Assembly (NCBI GenBank): GCA_003342815.1
Contig: PTEX01000012.1
Location: 1,645,961-1,709,960, forward strand
Length of the DNA: 64,000 nt
Direction of reading: 5' to 3'
Source of the DNA: Eudromia elegans
Taxonomy: Eukaryota; Chordata; Aves; Tinamiformes; Tinamidae
The notes under the pieces: generated by a model
The model's database searches: none
What the model was told of the DNA's origin: nothing
What the model saw: only the letters and a program-made list of their open reading frames with translations
Position numbers and translations under genes: made by a program
Shown here: positions 24,700 to 38,100 of the stretch, one piece after another
How positions within the stretch are numbered: the first letter of the stretch is position 1
Layout: each line of letters starts with the position of its first letter

Positions 24700-27600
24700 C
24701 CTGTGAATTTTTATTTATTTGCCTGTTTGTTTGTTTTCCTGCTTGCATGACTTTTAAGCCCAGCTCACGAATGAGGAGAGCCTGGCGGCAGCAGCAGGCA
24801 GTTGGGAGTCACCAAGCAAAGGACGTCTGTGCAGAGGCAGGTGCTGATGCCTCTCACCCATTTGCTGCCCTGGCCCAGGCTGGGTGGTCGGGGCGCAGCG
24901 CCCGAGCGCGGTGTGTGTCAGGGCGGTGTTTGCAACCAGCGTGTTGTGGGCTGCAGGAAGGCTGAAGCTGTGCTGCCAATGGCCATATAAATAAACACTG
25001 CTGGTTTTGTCTCTCTTATCATTGTCCGTGTCAATCTCATTACTTTTCAGGGCATAACCTTGCATCTCTCTGTGGGTATGAAGAACTGGGGTAAATATTT
25101 CTGTATCAAAACAGTCTACCAGGCTGCAAGGCACTTAACATGAAAACAAGCGTATGAGATTGTCCTGATCCTCTCTGTCGCATGCATAGACAGAGAAACA
25201 CCTAAATAAGTGTCTTTTGAGACCTTTTCTAATACTCAAAAAAGAAAAGTTTTGATCTAAAAAGCACATCTCTTTGGAGCATGCATGTTTTAGATGCAGC
25301 TTGCAGACAGCCTTTTGCAGCGGCTTGAGGAAAGCTTCTGCTCTTTACTCAGAGCATGGATAGGAGTCACCTAAGTCTCCTGCACGTCCGTCCCTCACTC
25401 GGAACGGACAAGCAGCTGTTTGGGGAGCCACGCAGCCTGACGGGCTTGTTCCTTGTTATCGCCTTTTCCTGGTTTGTGGGGTTACAGCTTGTCAACGCTT
25501 GTCTGTCTTAGAAGGTTTTCCAGGACAGGAGAAAGAAAGAAATCAATCCAGAGTGTAATGGTCATATCTGCTTATAGGAAATCTTAGACTGGAATATTCA
25601 TATACAGATATGTATACGTAGATCATATTAAAAGCGGGAGCTTTGTCTTTTCCTCTGCATGCCACATGGAGACTTAATGGTCTCTAGCACATCCAGGGTG
25701 CTCTACAACCCTGAGCACTTTTAAAGTGATTTTAGTGTCCGTTAACAACATATTTCCCATGGTGTCTTTTATAACTCAGCAACCGCCAGCTTAGCCTGCC
25801 ACTCTTCAAGCCTAGTTTCCTGTGACCGGCGGGAACATAGGCTGTCCTGGAGACTGCCAGAGGGTTTTTGTTCGAGTACCTGTGTTACGGTTAGGAGTCA
25901 GCTCTGGGAGATGCCGTGCTGCCGGGGAAGTTAGACAGAGGCTGATTGAGAGGAGGTTTCTTCCAACTGATAGCAAGCCCCGCAGATGGAGTGGTACTCC
26001 TCATCTGTCCCCTGTAGACAGAGGCTCTTCCTTCATTCACAAAGATAGCTGAGAGCTTAATTAAATGCTGGAACCTGATTCATTTGGCTTTGCATTGCAA
26101 ATGTATTCCTTGCATGCTGGAGAGGAGAGAATAACAGAGTCGGTTTAAGGCTCATCCACAGCAGCAGCGTTTGAACCCCCGTCACTTTGTGTTTTACTTC
26201 ACACGGGACTTCTGAGCCCACCGACGAGGAGAGGAGGCCAGGAACGTGCTGCGTGTTCGCAGAGCAGCATGTGCACATGCTGCCACTACCAGGCTTGAAG
26301 GGAATCCTTCCGGATGACACATTTAAAGCTGGTTATCAGTTTTTACAGCTGCTTTGGGGGAAATAAAAGGAAAACTGCTGCTCCAATGCAGCTCACTGCT
26401 GTAAGCAGATATTCCGAGCCAGAGATCCTTGCTGTCTTGGTTTATCGCTTAGGTAGGTGACTGGCTTTGTAGCTCGGAATCTGAATCTTGAAAAAGATAC
26501 TCGGGATGCGAGTCTTTAAAAGCCCTTGGCTAATTATAGCAACAAACCACCGATGATGTCAAAGCAGTGATCTAGATTTGAATATGAAAGAAACATAAAA
26601 AGGAGTGGCGTGGCATCTTTAAAGTAATGCAAACAAAGCCAAAGAACAAGATAACCTGCAGTAGAACTGTTTTATGAGTGTGTTTTAATGAACGAAGGTT
26701 AATGCTGTATTAGATTACATAAAATACTATCACCCCAAAATGGTGTTGGACTAGCTATAGAAAAATAAAAGCCCCTGAATTGAGTTTGAAAGCCCCTTGA
26801 GTTTGAAATCTTAACCATAACACTGATTTGTTTAGATGTTTTTATTTCCCTGCTTGCCGTTTTCTTCATTTTTGAAGTTAGATAGCATTCCATAGCGAAT
26901 AATAACAATCTCATACAAGGCCTTTTATTTGGAACAAAATAAATCCTCAACTATCTTTGACTCCATAAGCCCAAATGCTTGATTTTTCTTTATATTGAAA
27001 ACTAAAAAAAAAAAAGTCATATGAAAGTTAAGTGAGAATCCTAAAACATCTTTCCAAATGCACTTTAAACATGAATGTTATTGTTATTGTGTTTGTTATT
27101 GCTTAAGACTCCCTCATTGCAGGGTAAGAGAACATACCATCTCTCTCATTTATGAGTAATTTCTAAAAATTTGCAGAGAAGTACATCTGTAAATTAAGTG
27201 GCTTGTCCTTCCTAACCCCGATAAACCTGTTGTAAAGCAAAGGGGTTTGTGTGTGATCATATCGTGGGCTTTAAAAAGAGAAGGATTGAGAAAACAGTAC
27301 TGGAAATAATAAATCTGTCTGGTTAAATAATGGCTCGAAGAAGCAGTCATAGGCTGAAACTGCCTCCCTAAAAGAAGAGATCTCCAGCAGCATCCTCAGG
27401 TTTCACAAAGCATAATATATTGAGGTAAAAATATTAACAGTCTTCCTTTTTTCTTTTTTCAAGCACTTGGCATCCTCCTCAAAATTAAAACGAATCCTTC
27501 TAATAAAATCCTGTCTGAAATATGAGACAAAAGTCTATTTTCCAAGATTTCTTTTTTTTCATGTCAAATGAATTCAGTTCACAGACAAAATATCTTTTTT

Positions 27601-30600
27601 TTTTTCTCCTTCATTACAACCTCTTCTGAAAATCAGGCCAGGGTTTTTTCCCCTTTTCACCTGACCATTTGCTCTTCCTTTCCTTATCACACCTCTAAAT
27701 TTGCAATTCCTTTTTCCCTTTAGGTGGGCACACATCGACTTTCTTCACGCGAGGGGCTCAGCAGCTCTTGTGCTAGAGACGCTTGCCTCAGGTGAGCTTG
27801 CCTCAAGTGAGTCTGTTTATTCCTCGGATACTAAACAAGACTGTGTTTCAGAAGCAGTGCAAGCACAACCTTCTGGAGTGTTTGGACTGTTCAGAACCAC
27901 ACATAGCTTGGGGTTCTCTTTATTCTGGATCCTGCAAGTCAGGAGAGCATTGACCATACTGAGAATTTAAAAATTGCTGTGTTCCTACATTAGCTAATTG
28001 CAGTATAAGCCAATGTTTGTCAAAGCTGATGTAAGAGCTAATCTGTTTAATTTTGTAGCATTGCAGCATGCTGGTGTTATTGTGATGGTTCTTGATTAGG
28101 ACTGCTTCATTTCAGGACAACAGAGTACACTATCTATCTTATATCAGTGTCAGTAACAGTTGGTAAGGATGTCAGTGTAGAAAATAATTATTCCTTTATG
28201 AATCAAGGTGAACATAGAGGGCTAAAGCTAAGCAGCATAACGCACAGATCTATGGAACACAGTGTAACCTCAGTGGAGTCTGGCTCCTGGGAGCAAAACT
28301 GACTCATTCGGGGGACCGTCTGAGGTGAAGTGACTCAGTGACACTCTGCTCTTGGAGCGGATGATGCCGCTTGCCAGCCTGCATCACTCACACTGTGCAT
28401 GTTGTCCACTGCCTGTCAGGATGCGGCTCTGCTGGCTGCCACGAACTGACTCATATCGGGGGCTTTTCATGCTTTCTGCATGTCTTGCTAAGGATCTGTG
28501 AGAGTCTTCAATTCACATGCTAGAGCTGGGAAGCCTCTTACTATATTATATAATATTTTCTCTTAAATTTGCTCCTGATTAATAGTAGTAAATCATTACA
28601 TGCTCTCATCCAAATTCTCATACCAGAAGAATCTAAAAACATCCTCTGATTTCCATATGCGCTCTACAGATAAAACTTGTCCAAGAGTTTCCATAAACAG
28701 TTGACACCAATTCTTAGACCTGATGCCTAGTGTCTGTACTGCTTGGGTCCCAGTGGATAGAAACACACTCTTGCTCTCTTCATTAGATGCTCGTCTGAGA
28801 CTGAGAGCCTTTACTTCTGATCAGCTCAAAGTTTCTTTGGTTTTCTTACCTACCTGGGGAAGTATGTATAAGGCTTGGGGAATGGTTATTACCCACACAA
28901 CCCCATCGGAGCAGAGCTGAGTCCAGTACTGAACAGAAGTCATCTCTTGGTATTTCCTCTTGTGACTTATTTTTGCAAACAGTGGCATGGTGCTGCAAGA
29001 GACTGAAAAACTGCCACCACGCTCCTTTTGTTTTTCCCACCCGCTAAACGGCCACTTCTTCCTTCAAAATCTTTACTCATAGTATGCTTTGAACTTAGCC
29101 CTTAAAGGGACAACTGCTAAAGTCTACCCCCAGAGCACATTAATCTGCTAACTTGTGGAAAGGCTGCCTAGTACCTTGTCCTTGTTCGGGTTTTACACAG
29201 AGCTGGGTCACTCAGCCTAGCTCCTCTGAGCCCAGCACAAGTTTCTGTTTCGTTGTTGTTGCTGCAGGGGATGGAGCCTCCGGAGGCTTTGTTTAGGTTG
29301 TGTATAGGTATAGGCTGTGTATAGGTTGTGGTACCGCACGAGACCCAGCGGTCCCTTCAGCTCCACGCTCAAGGGCTCTGTGGAAGTCAGCTGCCCCCTG
29401 CACAGAAATAAGAGTTATTTTGAAATATGAATGTTCTGACCATAACCTGTTGAACCCTGAGGCCGGCCTTATTTCAAAATGTTTTTGCTTTTTGATATAA
29501 TTAAGTAACCACGTGGTTATTCATTAAAATGAGTTAACACAAAGACATAGATGTGAAAGTCTTTTAAATGCGCTTTAAAAGACTTTTGTATCACTCTAGG
29601 ATTAATAGCCGTACATTATAATGGCAGAATATAATCTAAGGTTAGGCAGGATACAATCTAAGGCTCGCTAATACTGGCCTGTCTCTGTTTGAACTTGTCA
29701 GAGCCACTGTTAGAATTCTTAAACCTTCTAGGTATGTACAATTTCTGTCCTACTCATAATGAATATGTATAAAGCTGAATAGGACTGTCAAGTATCAGTG
29801 ACTCATTTGTCAATTTATGTATATGAGTAGCAAATATAAAGCACTATCAAAGGAAGCAAGAATACTAGCCGAAAATCTTATATATCTCATATGAACTATT
29901 CAAGCTGGAGGAGGCTCTTAAAGAAAACATCTGCAATTAGTACAATACATCTGAAATAATTATGTGCCAGTTAGAAAGACATATATCAAAAAGAAGATGT
30001 TTAAATTTCAAAACAGTGCTAGAAATGCCTCCTGTTGTTTCACTATCTTTCTGGGAGTTAATGATGCTAATAGTTCTCACTGAGAGAATGCATTTTTTAA
30101 TAACTTCTTCAAAAAAATCAACCCATGCTGCTGTAGTTTGATACAGAGGAATGTCATTTTAAAAAAAAATAAGCAAACAAAAAAATCAGTTCACGAAACT
30201 TTTAAGTCTGGTCATGTACTGAAATGTTGAGCTCTGTTATTTATGTCAGAAGCAACATCTGCTTGTCACACACAGTCAAGGCGACCTATTTGATGTTTAA
30301 TGTTTTATTGCTTCCCTGGTAGTGCCAGTTTAAGGGTATAGTTCTATCTCTGTATTCAACTAGAATGGTACAAGATCAGGACTTTGTTCTGTTATCACGC
30401 AGTAGTGCCAAAATTAGATCTTTCTGTAAGATTTTTATGTTACCAACCAGTTCTTCAGAGAATCCGAAACTAATAGATCATAAAAGCAGAGTCACTTGGA
30501 AGGACGAGATACAGAGAGACAATTGTCTGCTCGCATATCGGAAGAAAGACAGAGATGATTTTGTCCTGCAGTGATTTGCAGGACAGCTCTGTTCCCGCAG

Positions 30601-32667
30601 AGCTCTGTTCTCACGGCGTGCCTGGAGGCAGCGCGCTCTTTGGCAGCGGGAGGGGGTAAGCCCGTGCCTTCCTTGCCTCGCGCCTGGCACGGTCCGTTCT
30701 GGCAGGGCCTCGCTGCCCGGGCGGCGTTGTGCCGCCCCTTTGCCTTTTGGACGTGCGTGTGTTTGCTGTGAGTGACGGTGCTGTGGGCAGGACGGACGCG
30801 GAGGGAGGGCTGCCGTGGTTTTGCACTCCCTGCTCCCTCGCTCGGTTGCGAACGAGGGATGCAAAGGCAGAACCCCTGGGAAAGACAGAATCAGTGTCCC
30901 CTGCGCTCTCCATGCACGGCTGGCCAGCTAAGAAGCAAGGAAACGGATCCAGAACCACCTCCCGTGAGCTGCTGTCCCCACTCGCATTGCACGGGGCTAG
31001 AATCTGTGGTCCTTCTGAGGGACAGGCTGCTTGTGGTTGCACACTCACTGTTGTGCACGAGCCACAGGCACTCACTGCCCTTCCTCATGTCGCCCCCTCT
31101 CCTTGCTCTCTTTCCCTCTGCTTTTTTTACATGGTGTTCACAGTGTCACCCGGGGAACCCAGCAAGGGCCACGAAGCGATGTGAGCTCTGTAGTGTGTTA
31201 AATGTACACAGCCTCAGCAGCTGAGGCGGAGTGAGAGCTCCGCTTACCAGCCGCAGCGGAGAGTCTCGGGCGTCTGGCTGAGGAGCCGTGATACCGTCTT
31301 GGAGAAACACGCGGGCGCACTTCAAGGTCAGCTTGCAAATGCATCTACTCTACTGCAATGGAAATATCCAATTTTAGTGAAAGTTCAAGACCAGGACGTT
31401 ATTAGAAGGGCAGGAATACCTATGGGAGTCTTTGAGTCTTTTTTTTTCCAGGACAGTTTGTCCACAAACTGAAGCAAAGAGTCCTTGTTTCAAGAAGCCA
31501 CCGCAGCTCCGAGATGACATTTCTCTGGGATGACTCACCTAGTGGTGCGGCACCTGCAGGGCAAGTCAAGGGGGCTGGCAGGAATCCAGGGGATTTCATC
31601 CCTGTGGGAGAACGGCGAACTGGGTAATGTGGTTGGGATTTGTGAGCCATCTTCTTCCATTCCAGGCTGGCTTAAATACAGCAAAGCACTTAAGCACATT
31701 GCTTAATTTTAAACCAATCAGATTATTTGTCTGGCCTCAAGTTAAGCATATGCTTACATGCTTTGCTGGAGCAAGGTATTGTTGTATAATGTCATATATC
31801 ACGCAGAGAGAAAATTTGTATCAATGTTCACTGTATGAGACCTAAGACTCAGTGATCTTTGTTTAATTACTGAGTTTGTTTTACACATGTCAGAATTCAA
31901 GGATTTTTATTTTTTTTTTCGATTTTCTTAGTGAGGGCCAAGTTCTGCAGAGTTCTGAGTCCAGGTTGCCACTAAACAATTTTAAAGTCATCTATAGCAC
32001 CAGGAAGGACATAGCCCTACCTGATACATTTGCAAACCCACTTGAGGCTAGGATGGGAAGTACATTTTCAGAGCTGCGAGGGCTGATTGAATGCAACATT
32101 ACCTCCATTTGATTCTCTTTTATTAGCAACCTTCTGGATATCCAATTAGATAATTCAGGGCAAATTTGCTCCTTTGAATGATTAGAAACTGAACTGAAAT
32201 GAAAATCCATTTTCACATCAATTCCTATCACTGACCAAAGGAGCAAATATGATGCTGGATCATGTTTTAATTTGGGGGGGATAGGAAACGGCACTCCAAG
32301 TACTTATCTTTCAAGACGAAGCATTGAGTTATATGTGGCCCAGTTCAGAAGAGAGGAGAGCTAACTGTATGCCTGCATTTCCCACTGGTCCTGTGCAAAA
32401 TTGTTCTGTTTGTAGTTTCAGCCTTGAGGTAATTTTTGCACTTGCTGCTTGAAACTTAAACTATGTTGAAAGGGAACTGACTCTTGGGATTACATTTGTT
32501 ATCAAATGACACTTTTTATTTGTGCAGCTGGGGCTCCAGAACTAAAAAAACCTTTCTTTTCATTTTGAGTTTTCCTGTGGATCATCAACATAAAATATTT
32601 TCTTAGAATCAGTGAAAATTCTGAGGCTTTAAGCTTTATAGAAGGGAAAAAAGGAAGAGGAGAGCAC
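24700..32667. other. Intergenic interval, CAND1 upstream side
   Basis: About 8 kb. The first few hundred bases are a shoulder of the CpG island. I recognise no gene. A CpG-rich islet lies at about 30575-30860, and two GC-rich hairpins lie at 31211-31261. Short direct repeats of a GTGTATAGGT-like unit occur near 29298-29330. Everything else is AT-rich single-copy DNA. Confidence 0.7.
30575..30860. other. CpG-rich islet
   Basis: About 290 bp with many CpG dinucleotides inside AT-rich DNA, for example GCGCGCTC, CTCGCGCC and GGGCGGCG. A splice-acceptor-like TGTTCCCGCAG (ending 30600) and a donor-like GGGGGTAAGC (about 30651-30660) bracket its left part. It could be an orphan CpG island, a noncoding promoter or an enhancer. 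The long open frames on both strands here reflect the GC content. Confidence 0.4.
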
Positions 32668-32818
32668 AATGGAGTTTCCTTCTGTGGAGAGCTTCCAAAC
32701 CCGCCTGGATGCCACTCTGTGCCCCGTGCTCTAGGGATCCCTGCTGGAGCAGGGGGTCGGACTAGATGATCTCCAGAGGTCCCTTCCCACCTCAACCATT
32801 CTGGGATTCTGGGATTCT
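32668..32818 (+). mobile_element. CR1 LINE 3' end fragment
   Basis: The sequence contains AAACCCGCCTGGATGCC, GGACTAGATGATCTCCAGAG and GTCCCTTCCCACC, and ends in repeats of ATTCTGGG (ATTCTGGGATTCT). This is the characteristic 3' UTR and terminal octamer tail of CR1 elements in sauropsids. It is about 150 bp and 5'-truncated, as usual for CR1. Confidence 0.95.
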
Positions 32819-34745
32819 CCACAATTATATTATTATTAATGTTATTTGATACAGTATTAGTAATACAAGGGTATGAGTAATTCTGTATTCATCCCAAAGG
32901 CACTTAGGAACCCCCAAAAGACCACAGCTGAATAATTCCTTCTGCCATTGGCATCTGTTTTAACTACTTTACTCCCTTTCCCCTTTTAATGACATTCTTG
33001 CCTAGTTTTCTTGTCAAGTGCCAATTCTGTATGCATAAAATGCATCATAAGAGCAATAAGAAAGTGAAAGCAGTGGCTACTTTTGAAAAATAAGGTTTAT
33101 GCATGAGGGTGTTTCCCAGCACATCTTTTCTGGAATATTTGCAGAAACTTTTAATGTAGGTATTCTTCATGTAGGATAATATTCCTATAGAGATATTGAT
33201 TCTTTGATGAGGAATGAAGTTCTTTAACTTTCTGCAGGTCGTATTCCAAAATAATTCAAGTAAATAAGCTCAGTGACATTCAGCAGCAATAAACTGTGGA
33301 ATTATCTACATTCACAGTTTTTACTATAGAGGATTAGCCATTAGAAATATATCTGCATGGCTTGGAATTTTTTAAATAGGAGAAAGCTGACTGATCAATA
33401 CCATTGACAAAAAGAGGAAGGAATACCAGATGAATATACACTAGCATTCTCAACAAACTAATATGAACAAGTCAATCCCCAAACATTGCTTCCTTCGTGA
33501 TACTTTTGGTTTTGAGTTCCCGAGATCATTTACTTAAGCTGCTACCTCTTCTATGGCACTTACTTACAATTGGTGATATCTAGAGTTAGATAAGCCTCAG
33601 CTCTTCATCCATCTTTTTCCATCAGGAAAAAAAATTTCAGTGTAAACATGATCAGGCAATGATTCCAAATGGAACCTACAAACGCCGTTTGATGTGCTGT
33701 TAGACCCTTCAGTCTTGATGTGCATTCACAATTATTCCTACCTGAAATCCACCAAACTTGGTATCTTATGAATGTGCATTTTGTTTATGAGTAGTTCTCC
33801 AGACAATTTAATGTCAGAGACTTAAAATGAATTTTTAGAATTACCTCAATTCACATGTCATCTTAGGAGCCATCTCAGTTATGTTTAATATAAAAGCCTA
33901 AAGAATAACAAGATTGCAATTCTAGGAGTGGGAGTAAAATAAAGGTTCAGCAAAAAAAAAATTCTCTGGTTGGGCTGGAGAAAGGACATCAAGTTGTATA
34001 AGAGTTTTCAGAATATTTCTAGTGATTAGGAAATGCAAACAAACTGCAAAAGAAGTGCACATTGCTCCAAGTACTGAATGACAGCAAGAACTAATGGAGC
34101 CAATCATCCCCTCTTTCTTCCAAAGAGTCATCTTTGACAGTAGAGGCAGAAAAATGCGGCAATCATCACCTATAATACAATGATGGAAGATGCAATGGGA
34201 GTGATATTCCGTTACAATTCATATTTCATTTTTTTCTCAGTGATCAACAAGTTCCACAATAGCTGAAATCAGATTGTTATAGGCAGTTATTGTTTCAGCT
34301 GCCATTACATTTTCATTACTTGCCATCAGTGAATATTGTCAAGCAGCAGATCGAGTCTTTAGCTTGGCTGTGTTCACCTGATGCACCAGGACACATTTAG
34401 AAAGGAAATACTGAAAGAAGGTTTAATAAGCACTGATTTAAACACGGGGACGAGTTAAAGGGAATAATAAAACCAGTGTGCACTGAATTACAAACAGAAA
34501 ATAGTTTCATTTTGCTAGTAGGACTGCATAAAAATAAAATCCCATAGGAGTAGATGTATTTCAAGTCCAGTTGAGGCTGACTGAGTTAAAGTTCCCAATA
34601 CGTAATGTTGAATCACACTGTGTGCCAGTTGTGGTAGATTTTCTCTTGCCCATAAAAAAAATCTTGTGATTCCAGTAATAAAAACAATTTCAGTCAAGTG
34701 CTGCAGCTTTTTTTCTTATCCCTTCAAACCTAACCCAAGGAACTG

Positions 34746-35150
34746 ATGGCACAGAAGATATGGAAATTATACATCACATCAGTGCAGAGTGATCTAATTT
34801 GCTCTGATGCAGAAGTCCTGAAGAAATACACTGTTAAGGCGATCCAATCAGCCAGGGTTTATTCTTTTCCTGTTCCAGTTCAGAAAGAAAAAGAATCATC
34901 TGAAAAAATAGAGTTATGCCCTCCAGAGCGCTATCTTAACATAAAATCAGCCACAGATGGAATGCAGGAATCTTCCAGAGAAAATAGGCACCGAATCCAC
35001 CCTGGTGCAATTATCTTCATTACGAGCTGCTGTAATGATGTTTTAGAGGAACTCGTAATGAGGCAGCAAAAAAGAGTGATATGGAAGTCTCACTTGGCCT
35101 TCATACGTGAGCTTCAACAGCAGTTCTCAGGCAGAGACAGTCCTGTCTAA
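34746..35150 (+). CDS. Uncharacterised 134-codon open frame
   Basis: ATG to TAA, 134 codons, in DNA that is not GC-rich, where such length is less expected by chance. It begins MAQKIWKLYITSVQSD and includes RIHPGAIIFITSCCND and HLAFIRELQQQFSGRD. I recognise no domain. The start context is weak at -3 (C) with G at +4. No flanking splice structure or promoter is evident. It could be chance, a lineage-specific gene or part of a decayed retrogene. Confidence 0.15.
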   Translation: MAQKIWKLYITSVQSDLICSDAEVLKKYTVKAIQSARVYSFPVPVQKEKESSEKIELCPPERYLNIKSATDGMQESSRENRHRIHPGAIIFITSCCNDVLEELVMRQQKRVIWKSHLAFIRELQQQFSGRDSPV

Positions 35151-38100
35151 CAGCAGCCCGCAAACCTCTGCCTGAAGAACTGTGTCAAGAAAATCTGGTG
35201 CACGTAGCTCGAGTGCACCAGAACGCCCTCAGACTTCGTTGGGACAAATGCAAAGGTACTGAAGGGTGTTGTTGCTGTCTGGTTCTCCTAATACAACCGA
35301 GTATGAAGGTGTAGGAGGCTCAGTGTGTTTGCAATTGGCTATGGACTCTTTCATGTCTAGCATAGGGATTTAAATCCAGAAGAAGGTGTGCTCACTAAAT
35401 ACAGGGGTTCGGTTCTGTTGCCATCTCTGCTTTACAAGGTGTCTCACCATAATTCCAGCTCTTATAAGCCCCAGAGAATAAAAGATATAGCATGGACTGG
35501 AGCAGACACGCAGAACAAAAACTCTCATTAGTCCTTTAGGCTGTTCCCCTTAGGGCAACAGATTTGCATGGAGGAATTTGGCCAGAAATAGAGAAAAGGA
35601 GCTTGTAATGCCACTTCCCACCTACAGCTTTTATTACTAGCTTTTTGCTTAGTCAGACTTGGTTAATTTTGTTTGTGTTCCTCATGAACATTAGAAAGGC
35701 ATTTTCAGGCTTGCATAGAATCATTAAATGTCAGCTAGAACCAACAAATAAGGAAATTAAAGCAAGAAGTCTCTTTTTTTTCCACTAAAGAAAATACATT
35801 TCAGCTTTGCATTCTACTGCGTTCCCTCTTGGTAATAATTTATTCTTTAATCTTGTGCAACAGGCCATTACCCTGCTTAACAACCCTAAATCTAGATGTT
35901 TTCTCTTCTAGAAAAATGTAGTGAAAATCAAGAGGGAAAAATACCAATTCTTTCTTCTCCTCAAAATGTTCTCTGATAGTTTGGGAGAATATGTGGGCCA
36001 GGATTTTTCTCTCATTATGGCTAATGGCAGTTTGACCATTAACTACAAGGGATCCATACTTAGGATTATTTTTCTGTATTCTGATCAGTGTTATCTAAAG
36101 ATTGTGACTGTAGGTAGGAAGTTTAAATGGCATTTCAACTTTCATTGCCTTTTGACACTTGGCAGAAAATATCATTGCTATTTTTTGCCCATCTTGGTAT
36201 TTTTACCTAATCAGAAACAAGAGGAAAAACCTTGACATGGGAATTCAGTTTTTGTCTCTCTATCTTCTTCATGTTTTAGCTATAACATAAAACGTGTAGC
36301 TTCTTAATCATACAAAGAAAGCAAAAATTAGAGCTGCTCCTAAAAGCCTAATGACAATTCCAAACTCCTCCTGAGTTTTGCCTATTTATAATTTGCACTG
36401 GAGTTACTTCTCCTAACATATAGTAAGTTCTTCTACGCCTTTCTCAACCTGTTCAGTCTTGTTCTCACCTATATCCATGCTCTTTTTCAAATACATAGCC
36501 TGGAGGCTGAGGTCAAAGTCTTTCTAGCTATAGAAGCAAATACATTACTGATTTTACTTGAAGCATTATAAAAGCCCATCTCTTTGCCAGAGAGGCTCAC
36601 TGAGAGAGCTGTCAGCCAGTAAGATCTTCCAGGATTAATTAAAGAGTTTGTCTGCCAGACATTCTTTAAGTCTGCCCCCTTTTTTTTTTCTAGCCTTATT
36701 TTTATTTTTTGGCATGTAGTGGTATTTCCATACTTATTAAATCCACGCCAATAATTACATGCAAAAGAGCAATTAGCAGCAGACAATTTTATGGCAAGGA
36801 ATTTATAATTTGAACTGTTTGCCATTATTCAGAGATGACTGGAAGTGATGACAACTTGTTTCCAGGCCATTGGACTTCTCAGTTGCAAGAGTGATTGGAC
36901 TCTATAAAAAGATGCAAAACTGCACCCACTGAAATGTAATTTCAGTGATATTGTCACCGTGGAGCTTCCAGCTGCAGAGGCCATTTTAAATTCTGTTTCT
37001 GCAGTCTAGCTTCGTATTGAACATTAACTCATACCTGGACAGCGGACGGTTACCTAAATGCCATGCACTATGTCAGATGTTTTGCTAAATCCCAAACTCA
37101 CTGCTAATCACTGTGCATGAATGACCTGTCCGTATATTGCCTCCTATTTTTACTACAAAATGGTTCAAGTTCCGTGAGTTAGCATAGATTAAGTTTCTTA
37201 GACGTATAAACCCAATGGAGACTAAGCTCTGTAGAGATTTTCTCTGTTTTTTTAATATACTCGTTTTAATAGAAACTAAAATTCTCTATCTGCAGAAACG
37301 TAATTTTACATTCTCCAGTACGGTCACTGGGCTAGCAAATGCAGAACGCCAATCAATTAATTCACACATGAAAAATACAAAGGAATAGGTGGATATCCCA
37401 GAGCACATCCTGAAAGAGAAGCTTGACCAAAGTATTTGAATACCTGTCTGGTCATGGGCTCACCAGGAACTAGAATCTCTCACCTTTTTGGCTGCCAATT
37501 CAGCTTGAAGTGTTCCAGCCCGTTTACTTATGGACAAGAAGATGCACAGGCACTCTCTGCTTTATAGGAATTATCACCAGCTTCCCTTGCCCGCTCTGGT
37601 ATACAACAGAGAAAAGATGTGAAACTGGTGCTGGATAACCAAAAGCATTCCTGGTAACAAGAGAGGACAGCCACCCTGCTTTGAGGTGGAGATGTGGTTT
37701 TGTTCTGGTGTTGCTTTTTTGCCTTGTTTACATTGCAGTTATGCAAAATCAGCTCTCCTGTGTAGACTTGGCTCTCAGTTGTGAGGTTTTATGGACGTCC
37801 AACCCACCAAAAACTACAGAAAAGCCACTAGACTCATCCCTGAAATCTGGTTGTCTCCTCAAAGAAATTGGGTAGCTGTTTGTATAGCACTACAGAAAGA
37901 AAAGACTGAAACAAGGAACAATTCAGCAATCTCATTAAGATGGACAGATGACAAAACAGACCCGTGACAGCTTTCATACTGTTGCTCTTGTGAAAATCCA
38001 CGTGGATTTTAGCTGTCTATGTCAACGTGAAGCCCTGCAGTGGTGTACTGTCCTCTCAAATACGGGTTTGGGGCTGTTATGAAAGGGAGTCTGCTATCTA

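Larger units (their letters stand above)
23770..24700. promoter_or_regulatory. CpG island, CAND1 promoter and first exon
   Basis: About 930 bp of very GC-rich, CpG-dense DNA in otherwise AT-rich surroundings, spanning the 5' end of intron 1, exon 1, the 5' UTR and the upstream flank. This is the usual setting of a housekeeping promoter. No TATA box is apparent. A C/G triplet run (CCG then CTG repeats, 24261-24282) lies in the 5' UTR side. CpG islands often drive divergent transcripts, so a plus-strand noncoding RNA could begin here, but nothing in the sequence proves one. Confidence 0.9.

Noticed and set aside
25860-25890. GTTCGAGTACC, resembling a tRNA B box
   Set aside because: It does not match the GGTTCGANTCC consensus at its end, and no A box or cloverleaf was found upstream.
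35700-35730. CATAGAATCATT, resembling the start of a minus-strand CR1 tail
   Set aside because: Only about a dozen bases match, with no CR1 body to the right, so it is probably chance.
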